NCBI RefSeq assembly: GCF_024614185.1
Contig: NZ_JAHTLF010000018.1
Coordinates: 655,821 to 719,820, forward strand
Reading direction: 5' to 3'
DNA length: 64,000 bases
From: Nocardioides carbamazepini
GTDB taxonomy: Bacteria; Actinomycetota; Actinomycetes; Propionibacteriales; Nocardioidaceae
Below are positions 48,099 to 56,158 of this stretch, one piece after another. A program made the translations under genes and the position numbers. Every line of letters starts with the position of its first letter. Position 1 is the first letter of the stretch. Below the pieces are notes generated by a model. It worked only from the letters and a program-made list of their open reading frames with translations. It did no database searches and had not been told where the DNA came from.

Positions 48099-49248
48099 TC
48101 CCTCCACCACGGCGCTCGCCGAGGCGATCGGCACGCTGCGCCTGGTCGACCACCACGTGCACTCCGCGCTCGCCGGCCCCGTCGGCCTGGCCGAGCTCGG
48201 CGACCTGCTGACCGAGTCCGACCGGCCGACCGCCGCCGGCACCTCGCCCTTCGACACCCAGGTCGCGTTCGCCGTACGCCGCCACTGCGCGCCGCTGCTC
48301 GGCCTCGATCCGCACGCCCCGATCGAGGAGTACGTCGCCGCCCGCGCGGCGCTCGCCACCGACGAGGTCGACCGGCGACTGCTCGGCGCGGCCGGTGTCG
48401 ACCGCTGGCTGATCGACACCGGCTTCCGCGGCGACGCACTCCTCGACCTCGACGACTTCGGTGCCCGGGTCCCCGGCGCCGCGGTCGAGGAGATCGTGCG
48501 CCTGGAGACGGTCCTGGAGTCGGTGGCGCGCGACGGTGACGCCGCCGGGCTCGAGGAGCGGTTCCTGGCCGCGCTCGCCGAGGTCGCGGCCGGGGCGATC
48601 GGGCTCAAGTCGGTGATCGCCTACCGGCACGGCTTCGAGTTCGACCCGGTCCGCCCGTCGTCGGCGGAGGTCCGCGAGGCGGCATCCCACTGGCTCGCCG
48701 CGCTGGAGGACGAGTCCGTCGTCCCCCGGGTCGACCATCCGGTGCTGCTGCGGATGCTGCTCTGGCACGGCATCGACACCGGCCTGCCGCTCCAGCTCCA
48801 CGCCGGCTTCGGCGACCCCGACCTCGACCTGCGCCGCTGCGACCCGCTGCTGCTCGCCGACTGGCTACGGCTGGTCGAGTCGTCGGGCAGCGACGTCCTG
48901 CTGCTGCACTGCTACCCGTTCCAGCGCCAGGCGGGCTTCCTGGCCCAGGCCTTCCCGCACGTCTACCTCGACGTCGGTCTCGCGGTGAACTACACGGGCG
49001 CCGCCTCCCCCACCGTGGTGGCCGAGTCGCTCGAGCTCGCGCCGTTCGGCAAGGTGCTCTACTCCTCCGACGCCTGGGGTCCCTCCGAGCTGCACCTGCT
49101 CGGCGCCGTGCTCTGGCGCCGTGGCATGACCGAGGTGCTCTCCCGCTGGGTCACCGGCGGCGAGTGGTCCGTCGCGGACGCGGTCCGGGTCGCCACCCTG
49201 GTCGGCCGCGACAACGCCGAGCGCGTCTACGGAGGCCGACGTGGCTGA
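48088..49248 (+). CDS. Amidohydrolase family 2 protein, FluG N-terminal type
   Basis: A 386-residue metal-dependent hydrolase with a TIM-barrel fold. The metal motif is DHHVHS (about residues 21-26), later ligands are in LQLHAGFGD and LLHCYPF, and YSSDAWGPSE supplies the C-terminal Asp. In plants and fungi this domain is fused in front of a GS domain in FluG/NodGS proteins. Here the same two domains are separate, overlapping genes in reversed order. It probably hydrolyses or decarboxylates a product or substrate of the GS-like ligase. The chemistry is unproven for the family. Confidence 0.88.
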   Translation: MSTDPSTTALAEAIGTLRLVDHHVHSALAGPVGLAELGDLLTESDRPTAAGTSPFDTQVAFAVRRHCAPLLGLDPHAPIEEYVAARAALATDEVDRRLLGAAGVDRWLIDTGFRGDALLDLDDFGARVPGAAVEEIVRLETVLESVARDGDAAGLEERFLAALAEVAAGAIGLKSVIAYRHGFEFDPVRPSSAEVREAASHWLAALEDESVVPRVDHPVLLRMLLWHGIDTGLPLQLHAGFGDPDLDLRRCDPLLLADWLRLVESSGSDVLLLHCYPFQRQAGFLAQAFPHVYLDVGLAVNYTGAASPTVVAESLELAPFGKVLYSSDAWGPSELHLLGAVLWRRGMTEVLSRWVTGGEWSVADAVRVATLVGRDNAERVYGGRRG

Positions 49249-50404
49249 CATCTGGGCCGTCCTCGACGGCCACCTCGACGCGGCCGCCGTGCTGCGCCGC
49301 GCCCTGCACCAGCAGCCGGACCTCTCCGGCGACGAGTCCCTCACCCGCGACCTCGTGCTCCAGGCGCTGCCGGGCACGTCGACCGCGGTCAAGGTCGCCG
49401 AGACCGGCGCCGTGGTCCGGATCGGCGGTCCCGGGCCGTGCGTCGGCGTCCGCGGGGAGATGGACGCGCTGCCGATCACCGAGGCGACCGGCGTCGCGTG
49501 GACCTCGCAGAACCCCGGCGTCATGCACGCCTGCGGGCACGACGTCCACCTGGCCGCGCTCGTCGCGGTCGCCCGGGCGGTCCACGACGTCGGCGCCCCG
49601 GTGCCGCTGCTCGTCGTGCTCCAGCCGCGGGAGGAGACCTACCCGTCCGGGGCCAAGGACATCGCCGAGCACGGCGTCCTCGATGCCGAGGAGTGCGCCA
49701 TCATGATCGGCGCGCACATCCAGCCGGCGCTGCCGGCCGGCGTCGTCGCGTGCGTGCCGGGCGGCGTCAACGCCTCATCCGACGAGTTCGAGATCGTCGT
49801 GCGCGGCGAGTCCGGGCACGCGGCGTACCCGCACCTGGCCGACGACCCCCTGCTCGCCCTCGCCGAGACCGTGGTCGCGCTGCAGAGCGTGGTCAGCCGC
49901 TCGGTCGACCCGATGCGCTCGGCCGTCGTCGGCGTCTCGTCGTTCCAGGCCGGCCAGGCCGCGAACGTCGTACCGGACGTGGCCCGGGCGACCGGCACCA
50001 TCCGGGCGCTCGCCTCGGAGACCCGCGCCCTGCTGCACGAGCGGATCATCTCGGTGTCCGAGAACATCGCCCGCGCGCACGACTGCGAGGCCGAGGTCCG
50101 GATCACCGTCGGCGAGCCCGTCCTCGAGAACGACCCGCGCCTGGTCGAGGTCGTCGCCGCCCAGCTGACCGGCCAGGGGATGCCGGTCTCGACGGATCTG
50201 CGCTCACTCGGCGCCGACGACTTCTCGTTCTTCTCCGAGCGGATGCCGGCGACCATGATGTTCGTCGGCAGCGAGACCGACAGCTCGCTGCACACGGCGA
50301 CCTTCCTGCCGACCGACACCGACCTACGCGCCGTGGCGCGGGCGCTGCTCGCCGGCTACCTCGGTGGCGCCGCCCTGGTCACCGGCGGCCTCGCGGAGAG
50401 CTGA
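49241..50404 (+). CDS. M20D family amidohydrolase/peptidase
   Basis: A 387-residue dimetal hydrolase related to hippurate and IAA-amino-acid hydrolases. It has ALHQQPDLSGDE, GVRGEMDALPITE, MHACGHDVHLAA with metal ligands, QPREETYPSGA and a lid domain with VRGESGHAAYPH. The C-terminal metal His lies in SLHTATFLPTD. It cleaves an N-acyl or amide bond. Start is GTG 49241 with GGAGG upstream, overlapping the amidohydrolase by eight bases. It could release the final amino acid from a gamma-glutamyl or N-acyl intermediate of this cluster. Confidence 0.9.
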   Translation: MADIWAVLDGHLDAAAVLRRALHQQPDLSGDESLTRDLVLQALPGTSTAVKVAETGAVVRIGGPGPCVGVRGEMDALPITEATGVAWTSQNPGVMHACGHDVHLAALVAVARAVHDVGAPVPLLVVLQPREETYPSGAKDIAEHGVLDAEECAIMIGAHIQPALPAGVVACVPGGVNASSDEFEIVVRGESGHAAYPHLADDPLLALAETVVALQSVVSRSVDPMRSAVVGVSSFQAGQAANVVPDVARATGTIRALASETRALLHERIISVSENIARAHDCEAEVRITVGEPVLENDPRLVEVVAAQLTGQGMPVSTDLRSLGADDFSFFSERMPATMMFVGSETDSSLHTATFLPTDTDLRAVARALLAGYLGGAALVTGGLAES

Positions 50405-50431
50405 GGTCCGCGCGATCCCCTCGGGTGGGTC

Positions 50432-51655
50432 CTAGGAGCAGAGACCGGCCGCGGCGCGGTCGTCGTCCGACAGGCCGCCCGAGGGGCCGGGGGTCGGCGT
50501 CCCGCCGGGCGAGCCGGACGGCGTCGACGACCCGGACGTCTGATCCGCCGGCGATCCGGACGGTGATCCGGAGGAGGATCCGGACGGGGAGCCCGAGGCC
50601 GCGCCCGACGGCTCTGCCGTGCCGCCCGGCTCGTCGCCGGCACTGAGCGAGTCGGCGAGGAACTCCTTGGTGAGCGGCTGGTCGGCGATCACCAGCTGCC
50701 ACAGCCGCTCGACCGAGGGCAGCCACTCGACACCGCCGCTGACCTTGTCGGTGTCGAGGGTCCACGGCGTGGTGATGAACGTGATGTCAGCGGCGTCGAT
50801 GCCCTGGGCGCTGGCGGCGACCTTGGCCATCGCGGCGACACTCTTGAAGTTGGTCTGGAGGTCGGTGGTCGCGGCGCTGATGAAGCTCGCGAGCCGGTCC
50901 GGCCGGGCCAGCATCCCGCCGGTGAGCGCCTTGTCGATCATCGCGCCGATGAGCGCCTGCTGGCGCCGGGTCCGGTAGGGGTCGATGCCGCCGCTGATGC
51001 CGTAGCGCACCCGGGCGTAGTCCAGCGCCTCGGCGCCGTCGACCTCCCGGGTCCCCGCCTCCAGGTGGATGTTGCCGGTGGTGTCGTCGATCTCCTCGGG
51101 GACACAGATCTCGACGCCGTCCAGGGCGTCGACCATGTCCTTGAACTGGTTGAAGTCGACGACGACGAAGTTGTCGACGTGGATCCCGGTGAGCTGCTCG
51201 AGCTGCTGGCGGGTGCAGCCGGGGCCGCCGACCTGGTAGGCGACGTTCCACTTGTCGTACGTCGTGGCGGCAGGGATCTCGCTCTCGTCGGACCGGTAGC
51301 AGGCCGGGCGCATCACCGCCGTGTCGCGCGGGATCGAGATGCCGTAGGCGAACTCGCGGTTCGCCGAGAGGTGGAACAGGATCGTCGTGTCGGACAGGCC
51401 GCCGCCGGCCTCGCCGTCGATCTTGCAGCCCTCGCAATCGCGGCTGTCGGTGCCCATCACCAAGATGTTGAGCGCCTCGGTCTTCTTGTCCGGCCGGTGC
51501 TTGCCGATGATCGTCGGGTGCTCGAGATTGTCGTTCCAGTTGTTGTAGGCGAGCACCACGCCGAGGCCGGTGAGCAGGCCCAGCGCCGTCAGGCTCGCCA
51601 CGATGACCCCGAGCACCGTCCGCCGGGGCCGCGCCACCCGTCGCCGACCACCCAT
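50432..51655 (-). CDS. LytR-CpsA-Psr (LCP) family cell-wall glycopolymer transferase
   Basis: A 407-residue membrane-anchored protein. It starts with a basic N-terminus (GGRRRVARPRR), a single membrane helix at about residues 11-36, then an external LCP domain. Key segments are LNILVMGTDSRD (metal/pyrophosphate Asp and Arg), SIPRDTAV, and the Arg pair in YARVRYGISGGIDPYRTRRQQ. LCP enzymes attach wall polymers such as arabinogalactan or teichoic acid to peptidoglycan. A Ser/Gly/Pro-rich tail (about residues 340-395) and a final Cys (GLCS) follow. Start ATG 51655 is chosen because the longer frame runs into a terminator palindrome. Confidence 0.9.
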   Translation of the reverse strand: MGGRRRVARPRRTVLGVIVASLTALGLLTGLGVVLAYNNWNDNLEHPTIIGKHRPDKKTEALNILVMGTDSRDCEGCKIDGEAGGGLSDTTILFHLSANREFAYGISIPRDTAVMRPACYRSDESEIPAATTYDKWNVAYQVGGPGCTRQQLEQLTGIHVDNFVVVDFNQFKDMVDALDGVEICVPEEIDDTTGNIHLEAGTREVDGAEALDYARVRYGISGGIDPYRTRRQQALIGAMIDKALTGGMLARPDRLASFISAATTDLQTNFKSVAAMAKVAASAQGIDAADITFITTPWTLDTDKVSGGVEWLPSVERLWQLVIADQPLTKEFLADSLSAGDEPGGTAEPSGAASGSPSGSSSGSPSGSPADQTSGSSTPSGSPGGTPTPGPSGGLSDDDRAAAGLCS

Positions 51656-51678
51656 GCCGGGAAACCTACAGGCACACC

Positions 51679-51718
51679 CACGCCGACCCGTCGCGTTCAA
51701 ACGCGACGGGTCGGCGTG
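51679..51718 (-). terminator. Perfect 19-bp palindrome after fadB
   Basis: CACGCCGACCCGTCGCGTT (51679-51697) and its exact reverse complement (51700-51718) flank a CA centre. It lies 34 bases past the fadB stop and 23 bases before the LCP start, both on the minus strand. It most likely ends the thiolase-fadB transcript. With so little room, the LCP promoter must overlap or lie inside the stem. Confidence 0.75.
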
Positions 51719-51751
51719 CTCAGGGCGTTCAGTTGCGCCGGGTCGGCGCGA

Positions 51752-53941
51752 TCAGGCAGGGAAGCCCTGGCCCGAGGCGGCGAGCTCCCGCAGCCACGGG
51801 GTGGCCTGGAAGCGGTCGCCGTACTTCGCGGCCAGCTCGTCGGCGCGCGCGAGGAAGGCGTTCAGGCCGACCTCGCCCGTGGCCTTGTTCTCGTAGCCAG
51901 TCATGAACTGGGCGGCGCCACCGGTGTTGGGCGGGAAGCCGATGCCCATGATCGAGCCGATGTTCGCGGCGGCCGCCGAGGTGATGACGCCCTCCTCGAA
52001 GGTCTTCGCGGTCTCGAGCGCCTCGGCGAAGAGCATCCGGTCGCGGACGTCCTCGATCGGCGGCTGCTCCTCCGCGACCGGGAAGAGGTCGGCGAGACCG
52101 GCCCAGATGGAGCCGCGCTTGCCGTCCTCGTAGTCGTAGAAGCCGGCACCGCGCAGGCGGCCCGCCCGCCCCGCCTCGAGCATCTTGCCCACCACGACCT
52201 GGCCCGGGTGGACCGGCAGCTCGGGGTTGGCCTCGGCGGTCGCCTTGGCGATCTTGGCCATCAGCTCGAGGTTGAGCTCGTCGGAGAGCTGGAGCACCGG
52301 CGCGGGGTAGCCGGCCGAGGTGGTGGCCCGCTCGATGGAGTACGGCGCCACGCCCTCCGCGAGCATCGCCATGCCCTCGTTGACCATGTAGCCGATCACC
52401 CGCGAGGTGTAGAAGCCGCGGCTGTCGTTGACGACGATCGGGGTCTTGCGGATCTGCAGGACGACGTCGTAGGCCTTGGCGAGCGCCTCGTCGGAGGTCT
52501 CCTTGCCGGCGATGATCTCGACCAGCGGCATCTTGTCGACCGGGCTGAAGAAGTGCAGGCCGATGAAGCTCGGCCGCTTCGCGGCGTCCTCGATGCCCTC
52601 GGCCAGGCCGGTGATCGGCAGGGTCGAGGTGTTGGAGCACAGCAGCGCGTCGGGGTTGACGTGCGGCAGGATCTCGGCGAACACCTTGGCCTTGAGCGCC
52701 GGGTCCTCGAAGACGGCCTCGATGACCAGGTCACAGCCGGCGAGGTCCGCCGGGTCGGCGGTCGGCGTGATCCGCGCGAGCAGCTCGGCCGACTTCTCCT
52801 CGGTCAGCCTGCCCCGCGAGATCGCCTTCTCGTTGATGGTCTGGCTGTAGGCCTTGCCCTTCTCGGCGTTCTCGATCGCGACGTCCTTGAGGACGACCTC
52901 CATGCCCGCGCGGGCGCAGACGTACGCGATGCCCGCGCCCATCATGCCGGCACCGAGGACGCCGACCTTGGCGGCCTTGTAGGGCTCGATGCCCTGCGGG
53001 CGCAACGAGCCGGAGTTGATCGCCTGGAGGTCGAAGAAGAAGGCCTGGATCATGTTCTTCGAGCCCTGGTTGACCACCAGGTTGGCCAGGTAGCGCGACT
53101 CGATCCGCGAGGCGGTGTCGAAGTCGACCTGCGCGCCCTCGACCGCGGCCGAGAGGATGGCACGCGGGGCCGGGTAGTCGGCGCCCTTGAGCTGCTTGCG
53201 CAGCAGCGCGGGGAAGGCCGGGAGGAAGCCGGCGAGCGCGGGCGACCTCGGCGTGCCGCCGGGCATCTTGTAGCCCGGGGCGTCCCACGGCGACAGCGCG
53301 GCCTCGGGGTTCGCCTTGATCCACGCCTTCGCGGCCGGGACCAGCTCCTCGCGGGTCGCGACGAGCTCGTCGACGACGCCCTTCTCGAGCGCGGTCTCCG
53401 GGTTGAACTGGGTGCCCTGGAGCAGCACGTCCATCAGCGCCGTCTGCAGGCCCCACTTGCGCACGGCGCGGGTGACGCCACCGCCGCCGGGGAGCAGGCC
53501 GAGGGTCGCCTCGGGCAGGCCGACCTTGACCTTCGAGTCGTTGACGAGGATCCGGTGCTGGGTGGCGAGGGTGATCTCGTAGCCACCGCCGAGCGCGGCG
53601 CCGTTGATCGCGGCCACGACCGGCTTCGGGAAGAGCTCGAGGCGACGCAGCGACGCCTTGATGCTCTCGCACTGCGCGAAGACGTCCCCGGCGTTCTCCT
53701 TGGTGGTCCGGACCATCAGCTTGAGGTCGCCGCCGGCGAAGAAGGTCTTCTTCGCGGAGGCGATCACCACGCCGGTGATGTCGTCCTGCTCGGCGTACAG
53801 GCGCTCGACCGCGGCCGCCATGGACTCGCGGTAGAGCTCGTTCATCGTGTTCGCGCTCTGGTTGGGGTCGTCGAGGGTGAGGGTGACGATGCCGTCGGCG
53901 TCGCGCTCGTAGCGAACCGCGGTGGCAGTTTCGGTGCTCAA
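51752..53941 (-). CDS. fadB: Fatty acid oxidation complex alpha subunit (enoyl-CoA hydratase / 3-hydroxyacyl-CoA dehydrogenase)
   Basis: A 729-residue two-domain enzyme. The N-terminal crotonase domain has AKKTFFAGGDL and NGAALGGGYEITLATQHRI with both oxyanion-hole regions and the acidic pair near GLPEATLGLLPGGGG. The C-terminal dehydrogenase has VGVLGAGMMGAGIA, SNTSTLPIT and the His-Glu catalytic region GLHFFSPVDKMPLVEII. It performs steps 2 and 3 of beta-oxidation. The start is TTG 53941, with AAGGAA upstream. It follows the thiolase gene by 139 bases on the same strand, forming a trifunctional set. Confidence 0.95.
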   Translation of the reverse strand: MSTETATAVRYERDADGIVTLTLDDPNQSANTMNELYRESMAAAVERLYAEQDDITGVVIASAKKTFFAGGDLKLMVRTTKENAGDVFAQCESIKASLRRLELFPKPVVAAINGAALGGGYEITLATQHRILVNDSKVKVGLPEATLGLLPGGGGVTRAVRKWGLQTALMDVLLQGTQFNPETALEKGVVDELVATREELVPAAKAWIKANPEAALSPWDAPGYKMPGGTPRSPALAGFLPAFPALLRKQLKGADYPAPRAILSAAVEGAQVDFDTASRIESRYLANLVVNQGSKNMIQAFFFDLQAINSGSLRPQGIEPYKAAKVGVLGAGMMGAGIAYVCARAGMEVVLKDVAIENAEKGKAYSQTINEKAISRGRLTEEKSAELLARITPTADPADLAGCDLVIEAVFEDPALKAKVFAEILPHVNPDALLCSNTSTLPITGLAEGIEDAAKRPSFIGLHFFSPVDKMPLVEIIAGKETSDEALAKAYDVVLQIRKTPIVVNDSRGFYTSRVIGYMVNEGMAMLAEGVAPYSIERATTSAGYPAPVLQLSDELNLELMAKIAKATAEANPELPVHPGQVVVGKMLEAGRAGRLRGAGFYDYEDGKRGSIWAGLADLFPVAEEQPPIEDVRDRMLFAEALETAKTFEEGVITSAAAANIGSIMGIGFPPNTGGAAQFMTGYENKATGEVGLNAFLARADELAAKYGDRFQATPWLRELAASGQGFPA

Positions 53942-54020
53942 TGTCGTTCCTTGAGGTTCTGGAGATGAGTGTCGGGGGCGGCGTCAGGCCGGCAGCGTGG
54001 CGCACGGCGTGAAGCCCGTG

Positions 54021-54075
54021 GGGCCGAGCTTGCGAGGTCCCGGGCGGCGAACGCCGTCTGCGACACGCTCGGCCC
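54021..54075 (-). other. Imperfect hairpin between thiolase and fadB
   Basis: GGGCCGAGC (54021-54029) pairs with GCTCGGCCC (54067-54075), with a further GCGGCGAACGCCG-type inner stem in the 37-base loop. It follows the thiolase stop by five bases. It may attenuate readthrough into fadB or stabilise the thiolase message. Confidence 0.4.
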
Positions 54076-54080
54076 TTCGA

Positions 54081-55292
54081 TCAGACGCGCTCGACGATGG
54101 TGGCGATGCCCATGCCGCCGCCGACGCAGAGCGTGGCGAGACCCCGGCGCAGGTCGCGCCGCTCGAGCTCGTCGATCAGGGTGCCGAGGATCATCGCCCC
54201 GGTGGCGCCGAGCGGGTGGCCCATGGCGATCGCGCCGCCGTTGACGTTGGTGATGTCGTGGCTGATGCCCATGTCGCGCATGAACCGCATCGCCACGGCG
54301 GCGAACGCCTCGTTGATCTCGAACAGGTCGATGTCGCCGACCTCGAGGCCGGCCTTGGCCAGCGCCTTGCGGGCGGCCGGAGCCGGGCCGGTCAGCATGA
54401 TGATCGGGTCGGCACCGGAGACAGCGGTCGCGAGGATCCGGGCACGCGGGGTGAGACCGAGGTCCTTGCCGACCTGCTCGTTGCCGATCAGGGTCAGCGC
54501 GGCGCCGTCGACGATGCCCGACGAGTTGCCGGCGTGGTGGACGTGGTTGATCCGCTCGACCCAGTGGTACTTCTCCAGCGCCACGTCGTCGAAGCCGGCG
54601 TCCGCGCCGAGCTGGGCGAACGACGGCCTGAGGCCGGCGAGGCCCTCGACGGAGGTGTCGGGACGGACGGTCTCGTCACGGTCGAGGATGGTCAGGCCGC
54701 TGATGTCCTTGACCGGGACGATCGCCCCGTCGAAGTAGCCGTTGGCCTGGGCCTTGGCGGCCCGGTGGTGCGACTCGGCGGCGTACGCGTCGACGTCCTC
54801 GCGGTTCCAGCCCTCGAGGGTGGCGATCAGGTCGGCGCCGATGCCCTGCGGCACGAAGCCCGCCTTGAAGGCGGTGGCCGGGTCGGACGCCCAGGCGCCA
54901 CCGTCGGAGCCCATCGACACGCGGCTCATCGACTCGACGCCACCGGCGACGATCAGGTCCTCGAAACCGCCGCGGACCCGGCCGGCGGCCTGGTTGACGG
55001 CCTCGAGGCCCGACGCGCAGAAGCGGTTGAGCTGGACACCGGCGACGGTGTCCGGCAGGCCGGCGGCGATGGCCGCGGTCTTGGCGATGTCGCCACCCTG
55101 GTCACCGATCGGCGAGACGACGCCGAGGACCACGTCGTCGATGCGGTGGGTGTCGAGACCGGGGTTGCGCTCCTGCACCGCGTCGAGCAGTCCGACGGTG
55201 AGGTCGACGGGCTTCACCTCGTGGAGAGAGCCGTTGGCCTTGCCCCGGCCGCGCGGCGTGCGGAGGTGGTCGTACACGAATGCTTCTGCCAT
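54081..55292 (-). CDS. fadA: Acetyl-CoA acyltransferase (3-ketoacyl-CoA thiolase)
   Basis: A 403-residue thiolase. Nucleophile Cys92 lies in LNRFCASGLEAV, the NEAFAAVAMRF block and His in GGAIAMGHPLGATGA follow, and the second Cys is in LCVGGGMGIA. The length fits the beta subunit of the fatty-acid oxidation complex. It cleaves 3-ketoacyl-CoA with CoA. It is divergent from a MerR-type regulator with a palindromic site between them and is followed by the FadB gene, so it begins a regulated beta-oxidation operon. Confidence 0.95.
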   Translation of the reverse strand: MAEAFVYDHLRTPRGRGKANGSLHEVKPVDLTVGLLDAVQERNPGLDTHRIDDVVLGVVSPIGDQGGDIAKTAAIAAGLPDTVAGVQLNRFCASGLEAVNQAAGRVRGGFEDLIVAGGVESMSRVSMGSDGGAWASDPATAFKAGFVPQGIGADLIATLEGWNREDVDAYAAESHHRAAKAQANGYFDGAIVPVKDISGLTILDRDETVRPDTSVEGLAGLRPSFAQLGADAGFDDVALEKYHWVERINHVHHAGNSSGIVDGAALTLIGNEQVGKDLGLTPRARILATAVSGADPIIMLTGPAPAARKALAKAGLEVGDIDLFEINEAFAAVAMRFMRDMGISHDITNVNGGAIAMGHPLGATGAMILGTLIDELERRDLRRGLATLCVGGGMGIATIVERV

Positions 55293-55389
55293 GACCGTCC
55301 TAGTTCAGGTGAGGTGTCGTGCCTGGTTCGGCGTGGACGTACGGCGATCGACGGGCGCGCCGCACGGAAGGGTGTTCCTGGGTCGATTG

Positions 55390-55406
55390 TGACACTATTA
55401 CTGTCA
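55390..55406. promoter_or_regulatory. Candidate MerR operator TGACA-N7-TGTCA
   Basis: TGACA-CTATTAC-TGTCA is a near-palindrome whose last base is the A of the MerR-gene ATG. It lies in the divergent region shared with the thiolase gene (start 55292). The same TGACA-N7-TGTCA architecture recurs at 60232-60248 before the racemase gene. Autoregulation by the adjacent MerR-type protein is the simplest reading. Confidence 0.6.
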
Positions 55407-56158
55407 TGGTCAAGAGCGAGGGGCCGGCGGACGGTGTGACCCACGACGCATCCGGCGGGGACCCCACACCCGATCTGCTCACCCTCGAGGAGCTCACCGC
55501 CCGGGTCGGCCTGACGGTGCGGACCGTGCGGTTCTACACCTCACGCGGGCTGGTCCCGCCGCCGATCCGGCGCGGCCGGTCCGGCTACTACTCGGCGGTC
55601 CACATCGCCCGGATCGAGCTCGTGCTCGAGCTGCAGAGTCACGGGTTCACGCTGTCCGCCATCGAGCGGTACGTCGCCGGCATCCCGGAGGACGCCACCC
55701 CCGAGGACATCGCCCTCGCCCGCACCATGCTCGCGCCCTGGCAGTCCGACCTGCCCGTCGAGATGGACCGCGCCCAGCTGGAGAGGAAGGCCGGTCGAGC
55801 GCTCACGGCCGAGGACATCGCCACCCTGCAGGCGCTCGGCGTGCTGCGCATCCGCGGCGCGGCGTACCTCGTCGCCAGCAACCAGCTCTCGATCGGCGTG
55901 CGCCTCCTCGAGCTCGGCTTCCCCCGCGAGGTCGCCGTCGCCGCGGCCGCGGTCTACCAGGAGCACGGCGAGCAGATGGCCAAGGAGCTCTACGAGGTGA
56001 TTAACGACCAGCTCGCGCCGCTGTACGACGATGCGACCACCTCCGGCCACTTCCGCGAGATCATGGAGCGACTCAAGCCGCTGTCCGTCGGCGGCCTGGT
56101 GACGGCCTACGAGTCCGCGGTCGCCCGCGCCGCGCGCTCGCCGCGTCGCTCACGCTGA
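55406..56158 (+). CDS. MerR family transcriptional regulator
   Basis: A 250-residue regulator. The winged helix-turn-helix is at about residues 24-92 (LTLEELTARVGLTVRTVRFYTSRGLVPPP, then GYYSAVHIARIELV). A long C-terminal helical region lacks the metal-binding Cys of MerR itself, so it probably senses an acyl-CoA or related ligand. It diverges from the thiolase-fadB operon and overlaps a TGACA-N7-TGTCA palindrome, so control of beta-oxidation genes is likely. Its 3' end overlaps the convergent esterase gene by nine bases. Confidence 0.88.
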   Translation: MVKSEGPADGVTHDASGGDPTPDLLTLEELTARVGLTVRTVRFYTSRGLVPPPIRRGRSGYYSAVHIARIELVLELQSHGFTLSAIERYVAGIPEDATPEDIALARTMLAPWQSDLPVEMDRAQLERKAGRALTAEDIATLQALGVLRIRGAAYLVASNQLSIGVRLLELGFPREVAVAAAAVYQEHGEQMAKELYEVINDQLAPLYDDATTSGHFREIMERLKPLSVGGLVTAYESAVARAARSPRRSR

